19,670 nucleotides of DNA from an uncultured Blautia sp. (GTDB lineage Bacteria > Bacillota > Clostridia > Lachnospirales > Lachnospiraceae): contig UQMI01000060.1 of assembly GCA_900542045.1 (NCBI GenBank), forward strand, positions 1-19,670, given 5' to 3'. Positions 1-7,211 of this stretch are shown here, piece after piece. Position 1 is the first letter of the stretch. Every line of letters starts with the position of its first letter. Below the pieces are notes generated by a model. The model saw only the letters and a list, made by a program, of their open reading frames with translations. It was not told the DNA's origin and did not search any database. Position numbers and translations under genes: made by a program.

Positions 1-41
1 TAACTCCATTTGCACTCCACCGGGCAATTCAGAAGTCCCGC

Positions 42-66
42 AAAGCCTTTATTTATGGGCTTTTTC
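42..66 (+). terminator. possible intrinsic terminator
   Basis: The arms AAAGCC (42-47) and GGCTTT (58-63) form a six-base-pair stem followed by a run of T to position 65. It would end a plus-strand transcript from outside the window. The stem is short, so this is tentative. Confidence 0.35.
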
Positions 67-87
67 GCATTTTCGTCCGCTATTCAA

Positions 88-313
88 ACTCGCAAAATCA
101 AATTTAGTTCTATACAGTTTTGTATAGGAGATTTGGTTTTTTTTGATTTTATTTATTTCCAACTGTCATATCTCTATGGCCTGTTTCTGCTAGTGTTATC
201 AATCTGTTATCACGATTTTGTTATCAAAATTACAGCTATATTTCAAATTTTAAATCTAGCATTTGGCAAATTAATCAATACAACCACTTCCCAATACCAC
301 ACTCGCAAAATCA
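88..313. repeat. 13-bp direct repeat pair, 213 bp apart
   Basis: ACTCGCAAAATCA occurs exactly at 88-100 and at 301-313. The first copy adjoins the terminator stem and the second lies in the end of the orphan minus-strand reading frame at 271-458. Such a pair may be a deletion or attachment scar, but 13 bp in AT-rich DNA may also be chance. The rest of 1-270 is AT-rich and I see no credible gene there; the small plus-strand open frame at 10-327 has no ribosome binding site and a composition unlike a protein. Confidence 0.4.
99..144 (+). terminator. intrinsic terminator, AT-rich stem with T8 tail
   Basis: CTATACA (110-116) and TGTATAG (121-127) make a perfect seven-base-pair stem around a GTTT loop. 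CAAAT (99-103) and ATTTG (131-135) extend it across an internal loop, and eight T residues follow at 137-144. This has the form of a rho-independent terminator for a plus-strand gene lying left of the window. No gene in the window obviously uses it. Confidence 0.5.
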
Positions 314-458
314 TCTCCAATAAGTAACGCTTTATTACTATTGTCTTTAAGTTCTAATATCATTTGATGTTTAAACTCATTATAGCTTAATAAAGTATAT
401 ATCACCTCTAGCGAATCATACCCTTTTCCCACATAAAAATTAATTGTATCAATTAAGG
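271..458 (-). pseudogene. carboxy-terminal fragment of an unrecognised protein
   Basis: On the minus strand a frame stays open for about 60 codons and ends at a TAA at 271-273. The peptide starts roughly SLIDTINFYVGKGYDS and ends VVLGSGCID. Its balanced composition with alternating charged and hydrophobic residues looks like real protein, and an open run of this length is uncommon by chance in DNA this AT-rich. It has no start codon or ribosome binding site of its own: its left part runs into the truncated Mob gene just after that gene's HIDF residues. I read it as the tail of a gene that lost its front when the Mob fragment was joined to it. The family is not recognised. Confidence 0.35.
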
Positions 459-885
459 AAAATCTATATGCAGGTGCGGTGTTGCCTCATCCAGATGGAG
501 ATGAGCGGAAAACACACGCAAGGCAGGATTCCGTTCCTGAAAACCTTTTATATATTCATCCCATATTCTTGCTGCAATCTGTCCATCAGGCGTTTCCGCT
601 CCCATATCATTTTTATTTCCAATCTGAAGGATTATCTCATGAAATGGTTTTTCCTGCTTTCCAGAACGGATTTTTTCATAATGATTTTCGATCTTTCCTT
701 GTCTGCTTTACATTATACCTTTCAAGTGCCTCATCAAATAATTCATGGTATATTTCTTGAATATCCTGATTGCAGTATTCCACATTCCAGTGACTCCGTT
801 TCGGATCTGTATTCTTTGCATGGAATTTTCTGCTGTTGTGGTTGACAAAGCCTTGCCCTGTTATAAAGCTGATTGTCCTCTTCAA
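453..885 (-). pseudogene. truncated, frameshifted MobV (Mob/Pre) plasmid relaxase
   Basis: MobV relaxases nick oriT of mobilizable plasmids and small elements and start strand transfer. This one begins at a TTG (885-883) preceded by AAGGAG (891-896 read on the minus strand), giving the usual Mob opening MKRTISFITGQG followed by VNHNSRKFHAKN. After about 70 residues the frame breaks near 686-695. In the shifted frame the protein continues from IENHYEKIRS through FHEIILQIGNK to HLHLDEATPHLH (503-468), the HxDExTPHxH histidine-triad motif of the MobV family. The break fits loss of 8 bp between short GATCG repeats. Similarity stops after HIDF at about 459, and a stop follows at 453-455. Full Mob proteins are around 400 residues or more, so at least half is missing, as are the frame and the partner oriT. 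It is clearly non-functional. The family call is firm because of the motif and the opening residues. Confidence 0.85.
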
Positions 886-1468
886 TAACTCTCCTTTCTC
901 CCTTTTCCACGAATCAGCACTGTATTCTCTTCCGGCCAGTAATCTGCCATATCCAGAGCGGAAAGTTCTCCCACCCGAAGCCCCAGACAGAAAAGCAGCT
1001 CGATTATACACATATTCCGGACAGCCAGTCTTTCTTTATATTCTGACCAGGCCTGCTGATACTGGAAAGTAGCCGCCAGAATCAGCTCTTTAATCTCTTC
1101 CCTGGATAATGTCCTGGGCAATGTCCTTGGCAACTGAAATTTTCTGGCCGTGAACCGGAAGAAAATCTCATTTAAGTTCAAAACCATTCTGAGATAATCA
1201 CAATACTGCTGAATGGAAACATATTTTCTGCGGATAGAACGGGGTGCTAATTCTATCTCATTCTGCATATAAAAAAATATTCATAGATGCTCCGGTCATT
1301 GATATCCCCGTAATGCCGTCTTTCCAGCCACCTGGAAAAATTCTGCAGGTCATTTTTATAGGCATACAGGGTATTGGATGACAAGTTTCTCTGCACAAAA
1401 AGCATATCAATAAAGTCCTGGATCAGGACTTCCTGTTGTTCCTTATTATATTCCATAGGCCCCTCCAT
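882..1468 (-). pseudogene. truncated, frameshifted tyrosine recombinase (XerC/D-like integrase), amino-terminal part
   Basis: This is a phage-integrase-family recombinase that would cut and rejoin DNA at an attachment site. The amino-terminal SAM-like core-binding domain is visible (residues about 10-90, including LSSNTLYAYKNDLQNFSRWL), followed by the start of the catalytic domain with CLGLRVGELSAL, whose arginine is the first catalytic residue, and the LIRGKGRKE beta hairpin. The frame is broken at a run of seven T (plus-strand A run at 1271-1277): one extra T would join IYEYFF to the MQNEIELAP frame. The protein stops at 882, right after GKGRKE, so the second catalytic half with HxxR and the tyrosine nucleophile is gone, replaced by the MobV fragment. 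An AGGAG precedes the ATG at 1468. The poly-T shift alone could be a sequencing error, but the truncation could not. Confidence 0.8.
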
Positions 1469-1616
1469 TTTTCTCCTATCTGTTCATACAATTCCAATGA
1501 TACCTTCTTATCCTTTTACTGTCCGGGGAGGGTGTCTGAAGAAAAATCCCGGAGGCTTCCGTTCCCGCTGTCTGTCCATATCATACCTTATATAAATTAT
1601 AGTGTATGGATGGCCG

Positions 1617-1664
1617 AAAAAAAGGACCCTGCACTGTCTTTTCAAAGGCAGTACAAAGTCCTTT
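1617..1664 (-). terminator. intrinsic terminator of the YhgE-type gene
   Basis: Read on the minus strand, AAAGGAC (1664-1658) pairs with GTCCTTT (1627-1621), with an inner ACTGCC/GGCAGT-type stem, and is followed by a run of seven T. It lies about 15 bases beyond the stop codon at 1680. The remaining part of 1469-1616 contains no gene that I can see. Confidence 0.75.
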
Positions 1665-1679
1665 CCCTTCTTTTTTCTC

Positions 1680-4600
1680 TTATGCCAGTCCCTTTTCCTC
1701 TAACCAGTTATCCAGAGTCCTTTTTCCTCTTTTCATCTTAAGGGTTCGGATCTGGAACTCCAGAATGGTCAGCAGGGTAAAGACGATCCACAAAACGGTC
1801 AGGAATATTACGGCTTCCTGAATACTTTCTCCTCCTGATATGGTACTTCGGAAGGCTTCCACCGTATAAGTGAACGGTACCCAGTCATGAAGATAAGGGA
1901 CAAAGCTTCCGGACAGTTCCAGGGGGTAGGTTCCCACAGAACCTGCCAGCTGGATCACCATAAATACCAGCATCAGGAAACTTCCCACTTTGCCAAAAGT
2001 ATTGGTAAAGAAATACATCACAGACATAAAAGCCACCGAAGCCAGACAGGCCACCGCCAGGGTTTTCCCCATTTCCACCGGCTCAAAACCGTCACACAGA
2101 TGAAGCATAAAGATCATCACCGCTGCCTGGAGCAGGGCAATCAGATACAGTACCGATGCCTTGCTTCCCCACCAGGCCAGACCGGATTTCAGCTTTCCGC
2201 TGTACTTTGTCAGCGGATACATAAGACTAAAGGCAATACAGCCTACCCAAAGTGCCACAGACATCATATAGGGGGCCATGGCATGGCCGTTATTTTCTAC
2301 CCTGGTGATCTGTGTTTCTTTTGTTTCCACAGGAGCTGCAAACATATCCGCCGTATCTTCTCCTTTATTCGTATCCCGGATCTGTTTTGCCCCCTCTGCC
2401 AGACTGTCTTTTAAAGTCCTAGTTCCTTCCGCCAGCTGTTCAATCCCGGATCCAAGAGTTTTACTTCCATCATGAAGCTGGGAAGCTCCGCTGCTGATCT
2501 GGGAGGCTCCGTCCTCCAGCTGTACCGCTCCTCCAAGAAGAGCCTGATTGTTTGCAGTAAGCTGGCCGGTTCCCTGGGACAACTTGCTGGTTCCGGCTAC
2601 CAAGGTATCCATACCCGCCGAAAGAGTTCCTGCTCCCTGAGAAAGGGTCTGGGCTCCTGTCTTCAGACTTCCAGTTCCCTGTTTCAGATCCTTTGCTCCC
2701 TGGGACAGCTGTTCCACTCCCTGGGAAAGAGCCGGAAGCTGTCCCTGCATTTCCTGTACTCCTTTATCCAGATCAGAACTCCCCTGTACCAGACGGCCAA
2801 ATCCCTCATCCAGCTGCCTGGCTCCCTGTACCAGTGCTTCCGTTCCCTGTTTCTTCAGTGCTCCGGCTCCATCCTTTGCACTCTGGATTCCGCCGGCAAG
2901 TGCAGGTGCCGCCTCAGTCAGCTGTTCTACTCCCCGGTTCACTTCTCCACTTCCCTGGGTAAGACGGTCAGCACCTTCCCTCAGCTGAGACAGACTGTCT
3001 CCAACCTGTGTGCCGATTCCGCTCTTCAGCTGCTCCATGCCGCTGTCCACTCCTGCCAGATACTGTTCTCCGGCTGTTTCTGTCTGAGCAGACAACTGTC
3101 CCAGACCTTCTGATAATGCCTGAAGACCCTTTACCACACTGCTCAGGTCTGTAGAATTTTCCCCTGCCAAACCGGCCCCGGTCATATCCCGGGCCTGCCG
3201 GGCTGCCTCTGCCATGGTCTGCTGATCCTGAGACAGGGCGGCACTGCTGTTCCCAAGAGCCTGAGAAGCTTCCTGGAGACGGCTTCCCGCCTCATTGGCT
3301 GCATCGGCGTTTTGCTGTGCAGCTGCCACTGCCTCCCAGGCAACGGATGCCACTGCATCTATATCTCCTGAATCAATTGCCTGCTGCAAGGAATCACTTA
3401 AATAAGAGGCGTCTGTACTTTCCACACCTCCCAGATTTTCTGCCGCAGCCTGGGCTGCCTCTGCCTGGTTTCCGGCTTCCTGGGCATTCCTCTCTAAAGT
3501 ATCGCCCAGCTGGTCCCCACTTCCTGTTTCCTGGGACATGCTCTCCGTTCCCTGAATCCCCGCAAGGAGCTGATCGGCACTGGATTTTAACTGGTCCGCG
3601 CCCTCTTTCACAGAGTCAAAAACCTGTTTTCCTCCATCCTGCAGCTGTCCGTTTACCTGATCAATACTGGCAGAAATGCCGGGGACTGCCTGTTCTTCCA
3701 GAAGCTTCATTCCCTGGGAAAGCTGAGCTGCCCCTTCATAAACCTCATTTGTACCTTCCTGAAGTTTCTGTGTCTGCCCGGGAAGCTGGGATGCTGCACT
3801 GTTCAGCTGATCCAGTCCTTCCTGTAAAGATGCAAGACCCCTGTCTGTCTGTTCAGCTCCTGCCTTCAGACTTTTGCTTCCCTCTCCCGCTGTCTTGACA
3901 CCTGCGGCAAGCTGGGAAGACCCCTGGGATAATGCCCGGACTCCCTGAGAAAGTCCCAGGATCTTTCCTTCTAACTGTCCCATGCCCTCTTCCAGGGACT
4001 GGGCTCCTGCATCCAGGCTTTCACTTCCGCCGGCAAGTTCTTTTGCCCCGCTGTCCAGGGTTTTCGTCCCCTTGTTCAGTTCACTGGCCCCATCCTGAAG
4101 TTCACGTGCTCCCTTGTCTGCGGCTGTTACTCCATCTGTATAAGTCTTTAGTCCCTCTTCCATGGTCTGACTGCCATCTCTGAATACCAGAGTACTCTCT
4201 GCCAGAACCTGTAAATTCTCTTCGATCTGTTCATTTCCTGAGGCAAGTTCCCGGATTCCCTCCTGGAGCTTCCCGGAACCATCTGCCGCTTCCTCCATTC
4301 CGTCCCCGGCCTTACCGATCTGTTCAAAAACCGCTTCTGCATAAGTGCGGGTAACTTCTTCCCGGACAGAACTCTGGATTTTCTCCATAGCTGTCTCACT
4401 CATCTTAGAAGCAATGTAATTGATACCCGGGTTTGTTTCATAAGAAAGTTCCATTTTTTCAGGTTTTTCCCGGGTAAGGGTGGCCGCATTGGCTGAAAAA
4501 TCCTCCGGTATGGTAATGACCATATAATAACTTCCGTCTTTCAGCCCCTGCCGGGCCCTTTCCTTATCTGTAAAAGAAAAATTCAGAGAACCGTCCTCTT

Positions 4601-4826
4601 TCAGATTCTCCACCACTTCTTTTCCTATGTTTAATGTTTCTCCCTCATATTCTACCGATTTATCCTCATTCACCACAGCCACGGGCAATTTGTCCATATT
4701 GCCGTAAGGGTCCCACATGGATCCCAGAAAAAGGGTGGTATAAATGGTAGGAATTGCAATAATCGCAACAATAACTACCAACATGAGTTTATTACTCAGC
4801 AGCTTTTTCCACTCTAGTTTCAGCAT
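1680..4826 (-). CDS. YhgE/Pip-family membrane protein with long repeat domain
   Basis: The first ~130 residues have the family signature: a short cytoplasmic start (MLKLEWKKLLSNK), one membrane span (about residues 12-32, ending IYTTLFLGSMWDPYG), then LPVAVVNEDKSV and the VITIPEDFSA stretch. The carboxy-terminal 220 residues carry about five membrane spans, as in ABC-2-type permeases. Between them lie roughly 650 residues of degenerate short repeats of the type GAxxLxxGxxxL, predicted extracellular and elongated; the family usually totals 700-900 residues, so about 1048 is long. YhgE of Bacillus and Pip of Lactococcus (a phage receptor) are the known relatives; the cellular role is poorly defined and may be envelope-related or export. 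The ATG at 4826 is preferred over one nine codons upstream because it follows AAAGGAG and AGGAG. It is transcribed divergently from a TetR regulator that probably controls it. Confidence 0.88.
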   Translation of the reverse strand: MLKLEWKKLLSNKLMLVVIVAIIAIPTIYTTLFLGSMWDPYGNMDKLPVAVVNEDKSVEYEGETLNIGKEVVENLKEDGSLNFSFTDKERARQGLKDGSYYMVITIPEDFSANAATLTREKPEKMELSYETNPGINYIASKMSETAMEKIQSSVREEVTRTYAEAVFEQIGKAGDGMEEAADGSGKLQEGIRELASGNEQIEENLQVLAESTLVFRDGSQTMEEGLKTYTDGVTAADKGARELQDGASELNKGTKTLDSGAKELAGGSESLDAGAQSLEEGMGQLEGKILGLSQGVRALSQGSSQLAAGVKTAGEGSKSLKAGAEQTDRGLASLQEGLDQLNSAASQLPGQTQKLQEGTNEVYEGAAQLSQGMKLLEEQAVPGISASIDQVNGQLQDGGKQVFDSVKEGADQLKSSADQLLAGIQGTESMSQETGSGDQLGDTLERNAQEAGNQAEAAQAAAENLGGVESTDASYLSDSLQQAIDSGDIDAVASVAWEAVAAAQQNADAANEAGSRLQEASQALGNSSAALSQDQQTMAEAARQARDMTGAGLAGENSTDLSSVVKGLQALSEGLGQLSAQTETAGEQYLAGVDSGMEQLKSGIGTQVGDSLSQLREGADRLTQGSGEVNRGVEQLTEAAPALAGGIQSAKDGAGALKKQGTEALVQGARQLDEGFGRLVQGSSDLDKGVQEMQGQLPALSQGVEQLSQGAKDLKQGTGSLKTGAQTLSQGAGTLSAGMDTLVAGTSKLSQGTGQLTANNQALLGGAVQLEDGASQISSGASQLHDGSKTLGSGIEQLAEGTRTLKDSLAEGAKQIRDTNKGEDTADMFAAPVETKETQITRVENNGHAMAPYMMSVALWVGCIAFSLMYPLTKYSGKLKSGLAWWGSKASVLYLIALLQAAVMIFMLHLCDGFEPVEMGKTLAVACLASVAFMSVMYFFTNTFGKVGSFLMLVFMVIQLAGSVGTYPLELSGSFVPYLHDWVPFTYTVEAFRSTISGGESIQEAVIFLTVLWIVFTLLTILEFQIRTLKMKRGKRTLDNWLEEKGLA

Positions 4827-4900
4827 TCTCCTGTCTCCTTTCTGTCTGCGCAACTAGTTATTGTTTAATAGATATTATGTTGATTATTTACACATACCGC

Positions 4901-4929
4901 ATTATACTAGGGTTATAAATACCTTACAA
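4901..4929 (-). promoter_or_regulatory. sigma-A-type promoter of the YhgE-type gene
   Basis: On the minus strand TTGTAA (4929-4924) and a perfect TATAAT (4906-4901) are separated by 17 bases. The start codon lies about 75 bases downstream, leaving a leader with no obvious structure. Confidence 0.65.
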
Positions 4930-4949
4930 CCGACAATAATCCTTCGTCA

Positions 4950-4986
4950 TGTCTATTAATAGGCAAAATGTCTATCTAGCGTCTAT
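4950..4986. promoter_or_regulatory. candidate TetR operator: palindrome and GTCTAT repeats
   Basis: CTATTAATAG at 4953-4962 is a perfect 10-bp palindrome. GTCTAT recurs at 4951-4956, 4970-4975 and 4981-4986. The cluster lies between the two divergent start codons and just upstream of a TATAAT (4991-4996) that may be the -10 of the tetR gene. TetR-family proteins usually bind such inverted repeats and repress themselves and the divergent gene. That this cluster is the operator is inferred from its position. Confidence 0.4.
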
Positions 4987-5024
4987 GGTTTATAATTTTT
5001 TTATATTTTCGAAAGGAGAAATCT

Positions 5025-5651
5025 ATGAAAGAAAAAACTGACCGGAGAATCCGCAAAACAAAAGCCCAGCTTCGAGCCGGGCTTGCAAAACTTATGCAGG
5101 AAAAAAGTATTAAAGAAATTACTGTAAAAGAACTGGCAGAGGAAGTGGATATCAACCGTTCTACTTTCTATCTCCATTATACGGATATTTTCAATATGCT
5201 TTCCACCATTGAAGAAGAACTGCTGGAAGAGATCCGCCAGACCATTCAGAATCATCCGGTCAGTCCCTTTAACGAATCCAGCTTTCCTTTTATTGAGGAT
5301 ATTTTTCATATCCTGGCAGAAAACAAAGATATCTGCAGCGCCTTGCTGGGGCCAAACGGGGATATCGCGTTTATCCATCGCATTGAAAATCTGATTTCCA
5401 CCCACAGTCTTAACGTACTGCGCCGGACTTTTCCGGACACTATTGAAGACCTGAAATATTCCTATTCTTTCTGTCTTTCCGGCTGCATCGGTCTGGTGAA
5501 AACCTGGCTGACCTCCGATACCGATGAAACGCCTCAATATATGGCCCAGCTCACCTTCCGGCTGATCATGAACGCCCTCCGTCATATGTATCCTGATAAC
5601 ACGCCCTCACAGACACCTCTGTCAGGTTCCAAAAGCCCTCTGCCGGAATAG
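5025..5651 (+). CDS. TetR/AcrR-family transcriptional regulator
   Basis: This is a 208-residue one-component regulator. Residues about 10-55 form the TetR amino-terminal DNA-binding domain: RRIRKTKAQLRAGLAKLM is helix one, and VKELAEEVDINRSTFYLHY the helix-turn-helix and its following tyrosine-rich helix. The rest (about 60-190) resembles the ligand-binding domain of the group with a TetR_C_8-like end (DhaS-like regulators), whose inducers are mostly unknown. The last 20 residues are proline- and serine-rich and probably disordered. The ATG follows AAAGGAG by seven bases. Head-to-head arrangement with the YhgE-type gene is a recurring one in Firmicutes and makes that gene the likely target, possibly de-repressed by a membrane-active or hydrophobic compound. 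The target and the inducer are inferred. Confidence 0.88.
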   Translation: MKEKTDRRIRKTKAQLRAGLAKLMQEKSIKEITVKELAEEVDINRSTFYLHYTDIFNMLSTIEEELLEEIRQTIQNHPVSPFNESSFPFIEDIFHILAENKDICSALLGPNGDIAFIHRIENLISTHSLNVLRRTFPDTIEDLKYSYSFCLSGCIGLVKTWLTSDTDETPQYMAQLTFRLIMNALRHMYPDNTPSQTPLSGSKSPLPE

Positions 5652-5696
5652 ATCCGGCAGACACTTCTTCAGGATCTGTGTCTGACCGGGATTTTT
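5639..5696 (+). terminator. tetR terminator with two alternative stems
   Basis: TCTGCCGGA (5639-5647) and TCCGGCAGA (5653-5661) form a perfect nine-base-pair stem that contains the tetR stop codon. A competing stem pairs CCGG/AGACAC (5654-5664) with GTGTCT/CCGG (5678-5689) and is followed by GATTTTT. The second form, with its T-tract at 5692-5696, is the likely terminator. The T-tract overlaps the stop codon of the minus-strand ATPase gene. Confidence 0.6.
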
Positions 5697-6570
5697 ATTG
5701 CTTTTCCAGAGCTTTCTGATACTCTTCCTTCAGTTCTTTGATTTTTTCCTCCTTTATTTTCTTTCCCCGGCAGTTGCCGCTAAGCAAATCGTCAGCGCTG
5801 ATGTCATATTCCCCGATCCATTCAAATCCACTATCCTTGTCCAAACGAAAAGCGATAGATTTCCCCTCTGGTGCAAGAGAACTTTTTACATGACACACTA
5901 CTCTGATTTCTGGTTCGTTCTTTACTCGTCCAACGATCAGGACGCTCCTTGCAGCTGCCTGAAAGTCAATGGAGCCAAGTCCTCTGTATGAAGATTTACC
6001 GTTACTGTTCTTGTTCATATGACCGATCAGGACAATCGAACAGTGATATTTTTCCGCCAGCACAGATACCCGTTTCATCAACGGACGGATCTCATTTGCC
6101 CGGTGCATATCCACTTCTGCCCCAAGGAAACTCTGTAGGGGATCCAGTACTACAAGGCGGGAATTTGTCTGCCGGATTGCCTGCTCCAAACGTTCATCTA
6201 ACATGGTCAAAGGCTGATCACTATCGTCAATGACAAGCACTTTGGAACAGTCAGCGCCAGCCGACAGCAAACGAGGCTTTATGGTATCCCCCAGCCCGTC
6301 TTCTGCGGTCCGGTAGATCACATTGACTGGCTCGCCTATCTGTTCTGTTGGTTTTTCCTCACCATCTTTTTCCGGCAGCACAGGCTCCCCTTTTGTCAGT
6401 TTTGCTATGATCTGCAATACCATTGTTGTTTTGCCTTCTCCAGGATCGCCCTGTATGATTGTAACTTTCCCATACGGGATGAAAGGATAGAGCAGCCATT
6501 CTACCTGCTCCACCGCAACATCCTCCATATTGATCAGCCGGAGTCCCGGCTCTGCTTTTCTGCTTTTCAA
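5695..6570 (-). CDS. AAA/RecA-fold ATPase of a mobile element (RepA-like)
   Basis: This is a RecA-fold ATPase of the kind found in replication modules of plasmids, phages and mobilizable elements (RepA hexameric helicase/DnaB-like group). The Walker A motif is GDPGEGKTT near residues 41-49, a Walker B-like strand ends in RLVVLDPLQSF, and a SIVLIGHMNKN stretch fits the sensor or motif 3 position. The start is uncertain: the ATG at 6582 has no ribosome binding site, whereas the TTG at 6570 is preceded by GGAGGT five bases upstream, so the TTG is chosen. The protein ends with a lysine- and glutamate-rich helix inside the T-tract of the convergent tetR terminator. Relatives that I recall carry a further winged-helix-like tail, so the carboxy end may be truncated by the element boundary. 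No primase or relaxase partner remains nearby. Confidence 0.75.
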   Translation of the reverse strand: MKSRKAEPGLRLINMEDVAVEQVEWLLYPFIPYGKVTIIQGDPGEGKTTMVLQIIAKLTKGEPVLPEKDGEEKPTEQIGEPVNVIYRTAEDGLGDTIKPRLLSAGADCSKVLVIDDSDQPLTMLDERLEQAIRQTNSRLVVLDPLQSFLGAEVDMHRANEIRPLMKRVSVLAEKYHCSIVLIGHMNKNSNGKSSYRGLGSIDFQAAARSVLIVGRVKNEPEIRVVCHVKSSLAPEGKSIAFRLDKDSGFEWIGEYDISADDLLSGNCRGKKIKEEKIKELKEEYQKALEKQ

Positions 6571-6632
6571 AATTACCTCCATTTCTGGTTGAAAGCATTA
6601 TAGGACTCTGATAGAATACAGATAGATTGATT

Positions 6633-6689
6633 TTGGTATTTTACCAAGTTCTCGCCTTTAGGTGTTTGCCGACACTTAAAGGCTTTTTT
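6633..6689 (+). terminator. two hairpins, the second a plus-strand terminator
   Basis: TTGGTA (6633-6638) and TACCAA (6642-6647) form a perfect hairpin with a three-base loop. CCTTTA-GTGT (6655-6665) pairs with ACAC-TAAAGG (6672-6682) and is followed by CTTTTTT, a good plus-strand terminator, although the genes on both sides run on the minus strand. The stop codon of the MobC-like gene lies in the second stem. This gap of about 105 bases between the ATPase and the MobC-like gene contains nothing else. Confidence 0.5.
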
Positions 6690-7005
6690 CATCTTTCATA
6701 CCCTGCATTGTATTTGTAATCAGTTCAATTGTATCTAATAAATCTCTGGAAACGCCGGTGCCTGCCTCTATGCGTTCCAATTGTTCCAGTACTTTCGCTA
6801 ATTCATTTTTCAAAGCCTTGTACACTCTGGGATTTCCCACCACTACAATCTCCTTCTCCTGCAGGCGGCGGATAATATAATCCTGCTTTGTTAATCCCGA
6901 CAGCCGTACAGCCGCCTCGAGCTGCTCATCTTCTTCCGGTGATACCCGGAAAGCCACAATCTTATTTCTCCAACGTCCTTGCCTGTCCAAAACCTTTACT
7001 GACAT
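6676..7005 (-). CDS. MobC-like plasmid mobilization relaxosome protein
   Basis: This 109-residue protein has the features of relaxosome accessory proteins, which bind next to oriT and help the relaxase open the strands. The amino-terminal part RNKIVAFRVSPEEDEQLEAAV matches a ribbon-helix-helix fold (beta strand around residues 17-22, then two helices). It continues with LSGLTKQDYIIRRLQEKEIVVVGNP and a carboxy-terminal helical region that probably dimerizes. AAAGGAG lies ten bases before the ATG. Its start overlaps the end of the integrase remnant upstream, so the two were once one operon. A cognate relaxase is absent from this segment. It appears intact, but is probably an orphan. Confidence 0.72.
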   Translation of the reverse strand: MSVKVLDRQGRWRNKIVAFRVSPEEDEQLEAAVRLSGLTKQDYIIRRLQEKEIVVVGNPRVYKALKNELAKVLEQLERIEAGTGVSRDLLDTIELITNTMQGMKDEKSL

Positions 7006-7196
7006 ACTCTGTTTTCTCCTTTCTCTGTCTCACTTCCAATCCGTTCAATATTGAGCTTGTCTGCCATTTCTGTCTGCTTTGAAGGAAATAGGTGGGCATA
7101 TCGGTAAGTAATCTTTTCGCTTTCATGTCCTACCCGATCTCCAATCGCTAATGCCGTAAATCCCATATCTATCAGCAGGGAAACATGGCTGTGCCC
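6996..7196 (-). pseudogene. carboxy-terminal remnant of a second tyrosine recombinase
   Basis: On the minus strand an open frame encodes GHSHVSLLIDMGFTALAI, then DRVGHESEKITYRYAHLFP and QTEMADKLNIERIG, ending at a TAA at 6998-6996. This is the end of a phage-type integrase: HSHVS is the region after the catalytic HxxR box (the LRH arginine region is just lost), GHES holds the conserved histidine, and TYRYAHLFP the tyrosine nucleophile. A stop lies just upstream of the first conserved residue, and beyond about 7196 the DNA has no integrase similarity, so the gene was cut there. It is not the other half of the recombinase at 882-1468: the residues are of a different subgroup and the locations and contexts differ. 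It overlaps the MobC-like start. Confidence 0.8.
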
Positions 7197-7211
7197 TTAC
7201 GGTATAATAAG

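Noticed and set aside
10..327. 105-codon plus-strand open frame at the left edge
   Set aside because: It runs through two terminator-like hairpins, has no ribosome binding site and a phenylalanine/isoleucine-rich composition due to AT-rich DNA.
2472..3113. Long plus-strand open frames opposite the YhgE-type gene (also 1887-2414, 3317-3898)
   Set aside because: They are shadows of the repetitive, serine/glutamine/glycine-rich minus-strand gene, without ribosome binding sites and with repeat-driven composition.
1680..4826. Type VII secretion LXG or CRISPR-like repeat array
   Set aside because: The repeats are degenerate protein-coding units with membrane spans at both ends typical of YhgE/Pip; no constant direct repeats with unique spacers exist.
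882..7196. The two broken tyrosine recombinases being halves of a single gene split by insertion
   Set aside because: Amino- and carboxy-terminal pieces differ in subgroup, and the fragments lie with different partners (MobV and MobC-like); the gap also contains the host-type yhgE/tetR pair.
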